Assembly (NCBI GenBank): GCA_013397845.1
Contig: VZTG01007793.1
Location: 439,356 to 503,355 of the forward strand
DNA from: Melanocharis versteri
Lineage: Eukaryota > Chordata > Aves > Passeriformes > Melanocharitidae
Direction: 5' to 3'
DNA: 64,000 nt
A program made the translations under genes and the position numbers. Shown piece after piece: positions 10,340 through 24,346 of the stretch. The notes under the pieces are model-generated. The model saw only the letters and a program-made list of their open reading frames with translations. It searched no databases and was not told the DNA's origin. Every line of letters starts with the position of its first letter. Position 1 is the stretch's first letter.

Positions 10340-10760
10340 TCATCATTAAACACTTGAAAAAAGAAGTTGTTTTAATAAAGCTTTATTTACCATAAGCTGT
10401 TAAATAGCTACTGCTGTTGGCTTTGAGCTATTAAAAGGGGCCAGATGTGAGACAAAGCAGCGTTTGTTATGCTGGATGAGGAAGAATAGATATTTGTGCT
10501 GTGCTGCTTTCCATTGTTGCTCTACAAATGTGCAGTAATCCCCAGAAGACTTTCTATCATCTTTGACTGCGAGAGAGGGAAAGCGAGTGTGTGCGCGCAC
10601 ACAGCGCCCGGCAGGCACAGCTTCAGTGAGGTGGGAGCAGGTTTTTGTAATTTATGGTGGCTTGAGCTGCAAGGGCTGGCAATTTTGTCGGGTTTAAGGA
10701 AGCTGTTTCCGCAGCCGTGTGCTTGGGAACGTTTTTATATACAGAGCCTATTATATGCAG
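10340..10760. promoter_or_regulatory. Promoter-proximal element with TATA-like box and Z-DNA-prone palindrome
   Basis: Directly upstream (ZMIZ1 orientation) of the CpG island. It contains the 16-base self-complementary alternating purine-pyrimidine run at 10588-10603, a minus-strand TATATAAAAA box at 10741-10732, and AT-rich homeodomain-like sequence around 10370-10430. The texture resembles a conserved promoter or enhancer block, but I cannot test conservation here. Confidence 0.25.
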
Positions 10761-13700
10761 GCACCAACAGCCAGCCGGATACACACAAAAGCAAACCCAC
10801 ACATGCTTTTGAAAAAAAAAAGACAGCATGACAGCTTGCATAAGCAAGCCTGCTGGACTCCTCTGGGAGGAGGAGCGGCGGTGCGCAGAAGTTGTTCAAT
10901 CATGAAGCACATCTGCACCCTGATTACAAAAGCAAAGGTGGTCGGGCTGGCTGGAAGCACACACACAGCACTGGGATACGACCTATACTTAAAGTATAGA
11001 CATAGAAATATAAAAAAAACCTCCCACACTGTACAAGAGAGAGCTAAGGAGAGAGCTCCTTTGAGCCTGGACAAGTTGGTCACCAGCCAGGACTAACCAT
11101 TAAGCACATGAACTGCCTCTTGCACCGGCAGCCCTCACCTCCAGCCCGCTGGCTGAAATGAGTGGTTTCCTCAGACCGAGAGCAGCATCTGCAAATCACA
11201 GGTAATTGCCCTGCTGCGTGCTTGTATTATAAGGTTGGTTTCCCTGCATTCCACCCAGCTCCTAGTGTCATCAGCTCTGTCAGCTTGTTATCTTTAGGGA
11301 GAGCAAGGAAGTAAAAGGACAGTGCAGTTTAAAACAGCAAGAGATAATAAAACAAAATTAAAGGCAAAAGTGTGTAGAAGTGTGCTACTGGGGAGCCAGG
11401 GCTGAGAGCCCTGCAATAGTACTCTCAGAGGCTTTGCACACTCCAATATAGACAGATCTGCTAGAACAAACATTGACAGTTCCACAGCAGAACCCACTGA
11501 TCCAGTGGCTTACTATATGTACTGCAGCTTGCAGGTAAGAAATACTAATCCTCATTGGGACAGCTACAAGCAAATGAGCCATCCCTAAAAGCTTGCTGGG
11601 TTGCACTCAAATAATTTCATAACCAGCGTTCCTGATCACTCACACAACAATGCTGTAAAAAATCTCTCCCTGATAAATTGCCAGTCTCTCAACTGAAGCA
11701 GAATCAAGCACCTCTTTCCACCTTCTGGGCTCGGTAGGCGGACTGCAGAAGTCAGGTGAGCATAAGAACAGAAAAAGGTTTGCATTCTGGCAATGTTTTT
11801 TTATTTACCTAATGAAAGCTTGGTTCTTTCAGCGGTTTTGTGGTAAGATGCAAAGTATTTGCTGAGAATTCTTTGTGTTTGCCTACCAAATCCTGCAAAC
11901 AGGCAAGTAGTGTTGCCAACATCACCTGGCTTACACACCTCCTGGGGGCTGAGTCTATAGAGATGCAACAAAGAACACCTATGAACTGGCAACTTTTTCC
12001 TGCTCTTGCTAGGCATTTATCAGCTACTAAAAAAAGCCAGCTGGTTTGGACATAAGTGCCTAAGTCACTTGCTTCATACCCGAATGATGAGTTATAGAAG
12101 ACAACCTAATATAAGCATTTTCTAAAGGTCTAGAGGAGACAGCAGTGACCTAACCAAACTGTCAAAGAGGGTCTCAGAAGGAGGAGGAAAGAAGGACAGA
12201 AGAGAGATGGCACTAACAGCAAATACTTTTAACAATTACCTATCAAAAAGTGAAGATGCTACTCTGTATTTGCTATACCCAGGTAACATCTCTCTTGCAG
12301 CAGATAGCCCATTATGTAACAAAGAGAGGTCAAAACCTCTTGGGCCAGCCAAAAGAAATGCTCCTAGCAAGAACCATCTCAAGCCCACTGCGAATTAGAA
12401 ACTAGAAGGATTTGCATTCTGACACTGAAGGCCCTCTTATCTGATGAAACCAGACATGTTTTGGGAGTTGAACTGTAGCACTTGAAGGAAATTGCTGATT
12501 TCTTCTCTTGATACTGTACCATCACAACTTCTATTCCTCATAACTGAGTGGCAACACAAGGAATATAAGAATCCCCCATCCCCAAACTATAATGCACCAA
12601 GCAAAGGTATGAGGATAGACTTGGACTCCTTTTTCCCCCCCACTAAGTTTAGCATCATAAGGAAGGAATATAGTCAAAGTAGATGGTAATTTCTCTTTAT
12701 TGTCTATAAATGTAAGACCTATTCACCTTTTCTTCCATTTTAAGAGAACGAAGAAAGTCCTCCCCAGACCAATGATTTCTGATAAGCCACCAGGGAAAGC
12801 ATCACTACTTTGGAGAAGACCACTCAGGGAAAGGGAAGGAATGGAGAAAAAGCAACATTAGCTCAATCAGCAAAGTCTCCAGAGAAGAGAGCAGCTGAAT
12901 AGCTGCTTTGAGACACAAGCTCTAACAATTTTGACATCAGCCATTATTCTGGCCTGTTCTGATGACGTTTAAATACTTACTGAACTCCTCAGAATAGAAG
13001 CGATATAAATTTCAGGAGGACCAGCAAAACCTCTAAAGACTAAATATAGCTGAACAAGTAAAGTAGAAATTGGATGGCTGTGAATTTCTGTAACTGGAAA
13101 AACAGAGCAGTTGCTGGTGGCCAGTTTATACTGCCCACACTGCTTTCAGGTGCTGTCCAAATGGGGCTTCTCACAAACTCTCCACTTGCTTTGAACTATG
13201 ACAATTTAGTGCTAGGGGTTGCCATTTCTTTTAAGTAACTTAATCGAGAGATACTGGGCATCTAGAAGAAAAAACCCCCTACAGTTTTGGTAAGGTCTAG
13301 AATCTATTTTATCATCTTCATTTTAAGGCAGCTGACTAGATATCCATCTATATTGACACTTCTGGACCTGCAGAAGACACATTAAAAACCAAGGGATTTC
13401 GTTTTACTGAATTGTCAGTACAGTTGGACAAACACTTAGTGTTTCAAGTTGCCACCAAATCCTAAATTTTAAGAAACCGTACTGAGAGTCTGGGTAAAAT
13501 GAGCCTGGATTGGACAAGCAAATCAAATGACTGTGTATCCCTCATGGAAAACTCTTCTGTACATACATAATGAAACATTGTGTGAACACAATATACTGGA
13601 AGACTTGAAATGTGACTGCTGTTCATGTTAGTCTCAACAGCTAGTATTCAAGGACCTGAAACACAACCAAAGGGACAGATTCATTGCTACTGAAACTTCA

Positions 13701-15114
13701 ACAAGAAGCCAAGAAATACTTTGGACACCCTAGAGTTGATTTTGAAAACAACATATTTTAAAACTAGTTCCAACTGCAACGCCTTCAATTCCAATAAAGT
13801 CAAACCTGCACTCGTCCCTGCTATTTGCCTATCTGTAGTGTAATTGTTGTTATTCATGCTTTCCAAGTGCCCATAATTCCAGTAAGGTAGAAATTCTTCT
13901 AGACATCTAGATGAAAAATACTGCAGGAGCTTTACACAACAAAGCCTGCTGCCTTCAAGAAAGATTTTAACTGAAACATCCATGATCCTCTGTACCGCCC
14001 TGTTCAGTTTTCTCACTACCTTATCAGTTGAAAGGAACTTTTCACCTAGAAACTGGCCTCTGAGAATTACCAGTGTCCCAAACCTACTTTACAGGCAAAT
14101 AAAGAGAATTTTACACTTAACATGAAATAAGTTTCTTTTTACCAAGAATCTTAATGGACAGTTTAGTTTTCAAAAGTTTATGAATTCCATGGTTAAAGAT
14201 CTGTCATGTGCTCAGCTCACGAACAAACTTCTTGGGATAATCAGGAGCTGATTTCAGTGGAATTTCTTCTGAGAGCACAGATCTCTGTTAGTTGTACCTC
14301 CACTAGGTCTCTCACCCTCAGGTGATAGCACAACCAAAGCTGAAATGGCACTTGGCAGAACACAGCATAGATCTCAAGCAGGTTTTTTTAAATCCCCTCA
14401 AGTATTTGAAAGCAGCAGCAATGCAAATGCTAAATTTGGCCTGAACAAAAGCTACCTCGACTAAAAAGACTAGGAATCAAAGTGGCATCCCCTGCTAAGA
14501 AGAGGAGAGCACAGTTCCCATCGTCCCCACCGCTGTTTCGACTGCAACAGGCCAGGGGAGAGCCTGACAACTTACAAACGAGAACTGTCTCACAAACTGA
14601 AGCAGGCAGGCTTCCCATTTTTATTACAGACAACGTAAACAGAAACACTATTGCTAATGAATTATTTATAGTGTGGTCCATAAATTAAGACACTTAGACT
14701 GTCTTGCATTTTTCATACCACCATCATTATTACAAAGTATATGCCCAGAAGCTTTTTCCCATAACTGCAGGACAAAGCCAGCCCTGTGAACAGAGACCTG
14801 AGCTCTTCTCCACCACCAAAGGCTCACTCCTCCAGCTCCTCTGGCCTTCCAATCACATCCAGTACTGCTCAGGGTAGACGCTATCTCCACCAAACACACA
14901 CACAATGCCTGACACAAATCACAATTCAGACTAGAGCTACCACATGCTAGTTTAATATGAGCAATGAAGTGATGGTGTAAAATCTTTAATGTATGTATTA
15001 CTAGAAGTTAAGGATAAAACTCTAATATTACTCTCCCTGCAATTTCAAGACAAAATTTCCAGCATTCAGCCAGACTTCCAAATACAGAATTAACTTGATA
15101 AACTTCGACTGTAC

Positions 15115-15133
15115 ATCCAGGTGACACCTGGAT
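15115..15133. promoter_or_regulatory. Inverted E-box pair (CAGGTG / CACCTG)
   Basis: atccaggtg-a-cacctggat is a perfect inverted repeat with nine-base arms around one base. It places two CAGGTG-class E-boxes back to back, the class bound by ZEB/Snail and some bHLH factors. Binding is inferred from the motif. Confidence 0.4.
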
Positions 15134-18100
15134 AAAAGCAGTTCAAGTGCAGGTGGTATTTTCATCTACTCATATCCTTCCTTTCTTATTTTTTTTGTTT
15201 AAATGGTTATTATGACACAGTGGAACAGACCTCAAAAAGCTACACACTTTTCTTCTTTGCTCCCAACAGCAACACTACAAACCCCAGAGGTCAGCTTTAG
15301 AGCCTTCAAGTTTTTCTGAAGCCCTGCCTGATTAGACATACTCTGGAGTGACTTTCATTGTGATCAAACGTGATGTGCTGGTGACATGCATACAAAGTTG
15401 GCAGAGCAGCCACACTGCAAAGCCTTCAGCAGGCAGGAGTTGGTGTAATGACTCATTTGAAACAACACTCGGCTCCCCTGAAAAGGAAACAAGTACCCCC
15501 TTTGAAAAGGTTCTGATGAACTCAAGGAGAGACATGTTATTTTGACAATATCAAACCTTGCACAGAATAAAACTCTTTCTATCCTAAGTCTCCTTGTCTT
15601 TTGCTCTTGATTTTTGCAATCCTTGAGTGGTTACATTTTGGCACCTTTTTTTTTTCCTAAGTAACTGAGGTGCATTAGATCTAAAATTTGGAGGGATATA
15701 TTTTGAAAGATGGTTCATTTCTTAAAAAGCCTAGCGGCCCAATATGCCACATTACAGGATTAAAAAGGTTCCTGCTTCTTGCATGACTGATCCAGGCAGG
15801 GATATAAAAGGAAAGGACAGGTTGGCATGAAACAAGTCATGTTGCAGGAGCAGTCCATTTGCCCCTGACCCATTTGAGACAAGGGAACCAATTCAAAGAG
15901 TGCCAGATGTGAGAGTTTTTATTTTTTCTGATTTTGTTTCACTTGACATACCCAATTCATGAAGAAGGACTTACGAAGTAAACAGCAGTTCTTCCTTCCC
16001 AACCAAAAAGCCATGTCACAAACTTGAACTACTTCACATTAAGGACTTCTTTGACCCATCCTTTCCTACCTTTCCCGTATGTCAGAAATTGAGCCTGGCT
16101 CCACTGTCCCTTATAATACATTCAGACACTCACCAGTCCCGAATAAGGAAATTCTACTCTCTTACCTTTCTATGCTGTCTATCAGCTGGTTAAGACCTAG
16201 GCACTCGCAGTTTTTCCTCCTAAGGTGATGGTGGTATTCAAAATGGCAGACAGTAAATGACTAAACAATGCAGAGCTCTATCTTTTGTCTCAACACTTCT
16301 CAGCTTGTGATTTCACTGTTTCAACTGTACAAAGCACAAGAAGCAAGAAAATACTGGCATAAATGTCTTCCTCCAACAGCAGACTTTTGGGCTACTGGCA
16401 GGAAATAATAATTTTAAAAGAAAAGTCTAACAGAACAAAATTCACCAACCTTTTTACAGGTTGGCACAAATACTGGAGAGGTACAGGCAAATGGGATTGC
16501 TATAATAGAAGACATGGCAAAATATTTTTATGAAACACCACAGGAGAAAAGATGACTTCTCAGTTCTTTTCAACAACTACTTCTCTTTAGAAATTAAGAA
16601 TTATTTGACAACTTTCTCTTGCCAGCTCAAACGCAGAGGTATTACTATAATACTAGGCATTATAACCATCTGCATGGCAGGACAAAATCAGAGCATGAAC
16701 CCTTTCTTGACTGCACAAGATTTTGTTCAGAAAGGAAGCTGTAAGCCAAAGAAGAACAAAGCTATACCATGTATAAACAGAAGCCTAACCTGAAGAACTG
16801 GGGCCCTAGGTCTGCCCAGAAAGATAGAAAAATACGTGGATTGAAAGTAATTTGTATTAGCAACCAATGAAAAAGCCCCCAAAACCAAACAACTGTGTCA
16901 TAAAGTTTTCAGAGTGTAAGTTAAGCAACATTTATCAATTTCCTTTGCAATCATTAAAGCATTACAATGATCTTCCTAAGATTTTCAATAAAATATCAGT
17001 GTTTATTAACCACCTACACGAATTCAATCATATACCTATTAACAATAAAACAAAGAAACAAACAAATGGAAACTCTAAAATGTCAGTTCTGTGACTGTAA
17101 AAATATTATGCATTACTTCCTTGTAAGGTCAATTTAGTCCCTGAAAATATCCCATGATAACAGTCAAAAGTCAGTGGATCTTGGTTCCACAGAATTACAT
17201 GCTACCACCTGCAAGTATCATAAATCCATTGGACAAGCTGCCTATTTTCAAGCTTCTTCCCATTTTACTTTCCGTGAAAAGAGACCCAGTTTCCACATAA
17301 ATTTCTTTTTTTACTGCCTCCAATAAGCCTGAAAAAATTTAGAGGGATTTGTATGACATCATATAGCAACACTGTGACTTACTTCCGCTGCTGAGCAACA
17401 AAATTATACACTTTTCAAAAATGATAAGTGGAAAGACATTTTGCTCAAAGGTTGACCTTATTTTAGGGAGCCAAACTTTCTCCCTACTGGAGTTTTGTTA
17501 CTCTGGTCTTTTCTACAGCAGAGGTACACTGCAGGAGCTCAGCTGCATGTTCTCTAGGTGATTTGTTCAGAGTATCAACACAGGCAATTCTGAACCTTTC
17601 ACATAAGCCCCAGTGTCCTAACACCCAAGTCTTTCCTTCCCTGTCTGTCACAAGAAGCTCAATATGTTAAAAAACACCATAGATTGTCCTAATCTACTTC
17701 TAGCTGACATTAGGAATACAGATTCATCCTCTGAAATGGTTTAAGACCAATTTAGATATCTGTTTCCTAGGATGACTCTAATTTATTCAAGTCTCTCAAG
17801 TACTGCTAAGGACCTAAATTAGTCTATTGCTGCCACCTCTTCAGACTATCAGAGTTGCCATCTTCACTCCCCTCCTTGCCTTAGAATCTGCTTCAGGACT
17901 TGTTCAAATCTCTACAAAAGACTGGTTTATATTAGCTGCAATTCAAGTTTTTTCAAACATCACTATATAATACAAGTGCTTTTAATACATCACGCCTGTC
18001 ATGGAGTCAAGACTTATTAATGAACTGCATAGCAACTGCAGTGCTATTATGCTGCTACAGGAAGACAACCTGTGATGGGTCTTAGCAGCAAAGTTCTCAA

Positions 18101-19068
18101 GAGCTTTCTGACTGGCCTGTGAAAAGCACCTCACCAGCATAAAATTTTTTAATAAGCCTCCTTCATTTTGAAAGCCAACTGATCTGCTACTTATAGGGCT
18201 GTGATTAAACTAACACATGCAAATACATATGTAAACATACATGTGCACATGGAATGGGATGAAATGCTGGGCAAGAAAGAATTTATATTACAAACTCAGG
18301 TAACCACTTTCTTGCAGGATCAAACGATAAATCATAAGTGTTACAGAACACAGGAGAAAAGTTCACAAAAGTGATACTCAGCAAATTTATTCCAGAAACA
18401 GGGATTTTATTCTGCAGCTTAATTCATCTATGATGCAGAACATACCTAGCTTCGGCCCAGGTTTTTATAAATCATCCCATGTACTAAACTGTAAGGGGAA
18501 AACACAGGGAAATGTGATACATTTTGTCTGATACATCACATTGCCATGTCTCTACCTGCAAGAAATTGAATTTCTAAATTCGTTTAAAACATTCATTTAA
18601 CAAAACATGTCCAAGAATTGAACAAGCAATTTAACACTTAACAGAATAAAGCAGCAGTTAACCCTGAAGGTGACCCAGCGGCCTTCTCACAGGTTGAGAG
18701 GCACAGGCTGCCTTGTCAGTCTCTGAGAATGAGGCAGGGCCAATAGGTAGAAGGGAGCCATTTAGGACACACACTGGCAAGGAAAATATCAGAGTTGGAA
18801 GGTCATATAAATTGCTGGACATGGAGACGAGATCTGTCAAAAAGACAAACTACCTAACAGTTTTAACCTATTGGCTAGAGCTGTCCGTGTCAGCATAATG
18901 TTAACATATATTATAACCTCATCGCAAAAACATCCACATAGATGGAAGAGAACTGCCACTAAACTCCCTTCTTATCTCCTGTTTAGACAGGAACTCATTG
19001 GAACAGAGGCTTAAGGAAGTATTTTCTCTGGGTTTTGGGTTGGTTTTTTCATCCAAACCCAACATATC

Positions 19069-19081
19069 ATATATATATATT
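19069..19081. repeat. Short (AT)n tract
   Basis: About six AT units following 'catatc'. Confidence 0.8.
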
Positions 19082-20259
19082 ACAAGGGAAAAAAAAGCTG
19101 ACTAATATGCCAAAAAAATATCTGTCAATTCCTCTACAATTACAGAGTTTATCAAAGCATCCATCACAAGCACCTCTATTTCCAGACAGTGAGTTTTTTA
19201 ATTATTACTACTTTTAAATAAAAACTTTTCTGAACAGTCACTGAAATATTTAAAATAGAAAAGTGGGCATTTGCTAGACAGGAGATTAACTTTTTCGTAT
19301 TTTAAATTGCCTGCATTTCTCCCAACTATTATGACTAACTCAATCATAATTATGGAGCTGTGATTTTTCCTCCACCAGGTGTTGATGACTCTCCATTTTA
19401 ATGTAAAATCAAGTCATGGTATCTCTTCTGTTGAGATCTTTGTGACTTTTCTACACCACATGATTTCTACCGGCTTCCTCAAAGCCCCACTGCTTTTCAG
19501 AATCTTGCTTGTGTCACCTCTCTCCTGGCCTTATTTGGATCAGTTTTAGAGAGAAGGCCTTCGGGAAGGCCTGGAAGCATTCACCAAGTTAGTAGGTGGG
19601 ACACTTCCCTGGGAGAGAGTATTAAGTTAAACCTCCAAGAATACTCTCAGGGAATCCTGATACTGCTAATCCCCCAGGGTTTATGCATGAAATGTGACAT
19701 TTGAGATTAGTTCAGAAGCATCTGTTTATAATGCCTAGAACTGAACCTCCAAGAATGTACCACACATCATTTTCAGAAAAAGACACCTCCCTAAAGCTTC
19801 ACTTCCCCTTTGAGCCGCTAAGGCAATAATCCGATGATTATAAAACTGACCTGTTTCTCACATTATGACCCACTAAATGACACATGAAACTCAAATGACA
19901 AACCTCCCTCCAAGTTCCATTAGGTTAGATTCCACTTACGGTGCACATCCTACTTCCAGTAATTTTTTTTATTCTTGAAGAGTAAGTCAGGATGCTTATT
20001 CTTATATGTCAATTTTCATAGTAATCAGCCTATTGAGCATGCTGATCAATGAGGAAAAACAACACCAGCAAACAGAAAACAAAGAATTCCTGGCTTCTGA
20101 TTTTTTGTTTCGGTGATTTTCTGGTTGGTTTTTAGGGGTTTTTTTTCCCTTTTTTGTGAGTGTGTAGTGTTGCTTGTTTCCTGTTTCTTTTTCTCCTAAA
20201 TACAATACAAGCAGAAGCCAATTCTGAAGGATTTGTAAGGGCAATGTATATTCCCTCCC

Positions 20260-20400
20260 AGCTATTCAAGCAGGCAGTAGATATTCATGAGTACTGAGAG
20301 ATGCACGTAATTACGCCTGAATGATTATTTATCTAGAATGAAGAGCAACTGTGAAGCATCTATCACGCTTTGTTCCAGGTCAGAAGTTTCAGATAGCCAT
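20260..20400. promoter_or_regulatory. Candidate conserved noncoding element
   Basis: AT-rich, repeat-free block with the palindrome CGTAATTACG at 20306-20315, which holds a TAATTA homeodomain core, and nearby TGATTATTTAT. It has the look of a vertebrate developmental enhancer. This rests on texture and motifs only. Confidence 0.22.
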
Positions 20401-21303
20401 TTAAAAAGAAAAAAATAGCATCACGTGGATAAGGCAACCAACAATATAGTGAGCACCATGAATACTGAATACACAAATCAAAGGGTTTCAGAAACACAGA
20501 AGCTCCAAAGTTAGAGCTGTTTGTCATGTATTGCTCAACATGAAAAATTAGTTTGGTTCACAAAAGAGACATTAACAGAAAATACTAATTCTTTTAAAAG
20601 ATGCATTATATGCATAGGGTAGCCATTTTCTACTGATTGTGACATCTATCCTGTTAATTTCTTTTAACCAGACACTAAGCAGTATACATCCCACAGGAGA
20701 TCAAGTACAGCCTATAGATCAAGGAGCCCATACTGAAGTTCTGAATAACATGAACAGCATTCGATACACTTGCAGGGTCTAGTTCCCCTACTGCATCACC
20801 TTCAGAAGGTCAGAAAGGTGTTAAAGAGCTGTAACACTTAGTTTCCCATGGCCTCTGGGTACAGAGCTCTCCAAAATGTGCCATTTTTACTTGAAAAAAC
20901 CCCTGAACCTTTGGCATACTGCGTACCATTTTAAATAGTGCTTTACATTGATAAAGCGCGGTCTGAGCCGAGGCAGTACAGCCACACCTACATCTGGGAT
21001 TTCAATTCCCTGCCATTATCAACAGCATTTCACATGGAGAAGGATGGAAAGGAAAAGGATATAGGAAAGGACAGTTAATACTTTGGAAATGTGCAGCAAG
21101 ACATGCAATTTTAGTGATGTGTCATTCTGGATGCCTGTAAAGCATGTGATCTGTCTGCATGAGGGCATCCAGCATTAGCACCACTGCTGGGCGTTCCTGC
21201 AACTGGAAACAGTTGCTGCAAAAAAATAGTTTATCTGAAGTAAATTAACTTAGACCTTGCCTCATTCTTCATTGGTTATGATAGCACAGTACACATCCTT
21301 CTT

Positions 21304-21339
21304 AAAAATAAAAATAGGAATAAAAATAAAAATAAAAAT
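21304..21339 (+). repeat. (AAAAAT)n A-rich simple repeat
   Basis: Runs of AAAAAT interrupted by one 'agga'. It may be the degraded tail of a lost retroelement; no body was recognised. Confidence 0.88.
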
Positions 21340-21779
21340 CAGCAGAAGAAAGGATGGAGTTGGTTTGACTAACTTTGTTTCACTGACTTGATGTGGAAAA
21401 ACAACGCAAAAAAGACCATGGCAGAAAGCCAGAATTAATTAAAAGTAAAAAGTTGTTGGTTTCATGCTACCATTTCATGCAGCAAGACGAGAAAGGAATA
21501 CTAACCAAATTCTAATCTCAACCAGGACAGTTTAAAGCTGAACAATTGCTCATTTTTAAATACGTCATCTAAGAAAACCATGAATGAGTTAGGCTTTAAA
21601 TTTGTTCTTTCTTCAGGGAAAAGAAATAGCAAAGGTATTTAAAATTAAACAGGACATTCACAATTAATCTGCTTTTTAATTAACTTACTTTGCTGCTGTA
21701 AGTGATTCTGCATTTACTCTCATTCTTCTGAAAATTCCAAAGTGCTACTTCTGACCTGTGATTTACTGTTGCCGTACAT

Positions 21780-21990
21780 CTTTATAAGCAGTACTTTAGT
21801 TTAAGTGGCAGTTGCATATTAATTACAAAGTTAATTATGTGCTATGTAATCATGCTGTAATTCATTAGTTTACTCCGCAGTGCGAAAGGATAATGCTAAA
21901 TGGAAGACCTGATGCAGAGTATTTCAGTAATTTACATTTTTTGCATCAAATATTCAAAATATTAACCAGAAAACATTGTCTGCACTTAAA
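21780..21990. promoter_or_regulatory. Candidate enhancer with clustered homeodomain sites
   Basis: Two TTAATTA cores lie at 21819-21825 and 21831-21837, starts 12 bases apart, preceded by a POU-like TGCATATTAAT and followed by TGTAATCATG and TGTAATTCATTAG. The block is free of simple repeats. Clustering of homeodomain and POU-type sites is typical of vertebrate conserved enhancers; activity is inferred. Confidence 0.3.
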
Positions 21991-22863
21991 GAAGCCTATA
22001 AAACGGCTCATTGTGATTCTGGTAGCAATTGCGCTAGAACTTTACCTCCTTAAAACAGTTGCAGAAATTTAAGCAGGGTAACGTATCTTCTCTAAAACTA
22101 AGTACACAGCTGCTAAGACCAGGGCAAAAAAATCTAGAATACTGAACAAGTTCAAGCATCCAAATTTGACACTTAACATGACTTATCCTCAAAAGACATG
22201 TGCTCTCTGCTTTCTCAAATCATTGTTTTTAAGATGTTTCAGCTTAAAAGCCTAAACAGTGATGCATCCAGTAGTATAAACCACAGCTGAAGACATTGGC
22301 TACAGGCTTTTATGATTCCTAATTACTGACCCTTTGCATGAAGTACTTACAGCCAGATAATTTACTACTGGTTTCTGCCCAAAATCTGCAGGGAAATGCA
22401 ATTCCTGTTAGCACACATCTCAAAATAACTCTGTTACTACAGATCTATGTTTCCCAACAGAAGTACTGAACACAAATGTAAATATTTATTTTTAATATAA
22501 TGATTTTTGGTGAAAAATGAACTGGGCAGAATACCATAAAGTGTCTCTCTGTCCCAGGTTTAATTATCCCTGGAACTATCCAGCTTACCCTGATCAACAC
22601 AAATACAAGACCTAATTTTTACAAAGATGCTCTTAGCCATGAAGAATTCCTCTTCTGCTTTCAAGGGTACCTCCTCACCCTTCCAAAAGTATTCCAGCAT
22701 TTACTGTTCTTCTTCAACCAACATTGGTTTTTCAACACCAATTCTTCAGAAGTTGTAATATTTTTTCCTTCCAATAGCTATCACCGTGATGCAAAATGAT
22801 GCTCTTTGTCTGATATTAAAAGTCAACAGATGTAGGAGTTTCTCCTCCTAAAACTAACACCAT

Positions 22864-22905
22864 AAAACCCATGATAAAAAACCACTTTAAAACCCATGAT
22901 AAAAA
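22864..22905 (+). repeat. Short tandem duplication, 25-base period
   Basis: The 17-base string aaaacccatgataaaaa occurs at 22864-22880 and again at 22889-22905. Confidence 0.9.
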
Positions 22906-24322
22906 GCAGTTCTATCACTTAAAATTAGAGATAGAAAAATTACAATGCAAAGGGTCTATGTTTTTCAGCACATCTCTACAATGCAGCTATATTCACTTAC
23001 AAAAACAAAAGCAAGGCTACTTTAGCTATTGGTACATCTGCAGAAAATTGAGACATGCTATGAACAGAGTAGTCAACTGTTGTGCAGTGTTTTGACTGCA
23101 CAACCACTATTATCAGGCAGATTGCACCAACGAAAAGAAGCCCTAACTATCCAAACAAAAATCAAGATATTACCAAGTCCATGACTGAATTTCCAGCACC
23201 TCCACAATTCTGTCTCGTGGGCTGAACAAGTTTCCCTTTGAAGTCATTTGGGAAAAATAAAGAATCCATATTTTTACAGACAGATTATGACAGTGAAACT
23301 ACTAAGAGCTTTTCACTCCTTAAAATTCTAAACCCATTGTTTAGAAAACATCATAGGGACCTCAAAATATAAACAAAATGCACAAAGAGTAACTGAAGTT
23401 CCAGTGAAAAAAAATGGAATTAATGATATGGTACTACCGAAAATTTAAATACAGCACAAGAGCATACTGTTTAATGCTACTGCAATTTGTACACTACATA
23501 TATAATTATGTGAGGTTTGAGCCAGTTACTTAAACTTTTTTAAACAGCAGTGAGAGAAAATGCACATGTGCCAGTGGCTTTGTAGAAAAGAAACCCGAAA
23601 TCTTTGTAAAATCTTTATGCGCTCTGTTGTCTCAGATAACAACAAATAATTCTCTTTCTTTGAGAAATATGGCCCTGGATTTCTTAAGAAATGGAGTTGA
23701 AACATTAATTTCAAGCATTACTAGAAAAAACAATAAATATTCTGTCTAATACAAAAGGTATTTTTAGGATTCCTAACCACTGGAAAAAGCAATTTTACTT
23801 GCAAACTTACACACAAGTACCACAACACCTAAAAAAACCCCCAAAGCATTTACTCCTCCTTCAGAAACAGCCACAAGACATCTCACTTGGTCAGTAAAGC
23901 TTGGACTTGCTGAGCTGTGTAATTAATTTAGGTCTGTAAGGACTGGGTCACAGAATGCACAGATCTACAGTCAGCTTTGGCTTCTATTTTCGGGCAGGTA
24001 TCTAACATATGTTGTTAAAATGTGTACGGTACAGACAGATCCCTGCATTGGGTTTTACAGAATCCAGAATGCTTTTTTTTCAATGTATGATGATACATCC
24101 AAAATCCAACAACAATTTTAAAAAAAACCCTCGAACAGCCCAAATTCTCTTCGACATGTTAGCTCACGGTAGGAAGTACTAGCTTTCTATATGGTGGTGT
24201 AAAAAAAGCTTTTAAGAGTATGTAAAGATTTCAAAAATATTAAGAGAATTACTTTATTTAATTTAAATAGAATATGGTTATGTGGTTGACTCATCCAGGT
24301 TTCTTGGTGATTTCTACACAGA

Positions 24323-24346
24323 AAACAAACAAACAAACCAACCAAA
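24323..24346 (+). repeat. (CAAA)n tract
   Basis: Tandem AAAC units that decay into 'ccaaccaaaa'. Confidence 0.85.

Larger units (their letters stand above)
11000..20259. other. Noncoding stretch, probable ZMIZ1 upstream intron or intergenic
   Basis: No recognisable exon, RNA gene or large transposon. Visible items are an inverted E-box pair at 15115-15133, a short inverted repeat with 8-base arms at 19555-19572, an (AT)n tract at 19069-19081, and a weak splice-site pair at 16166-16219 on the minus strand. Short open frames here look like chance translations. Confidence 0.5.
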
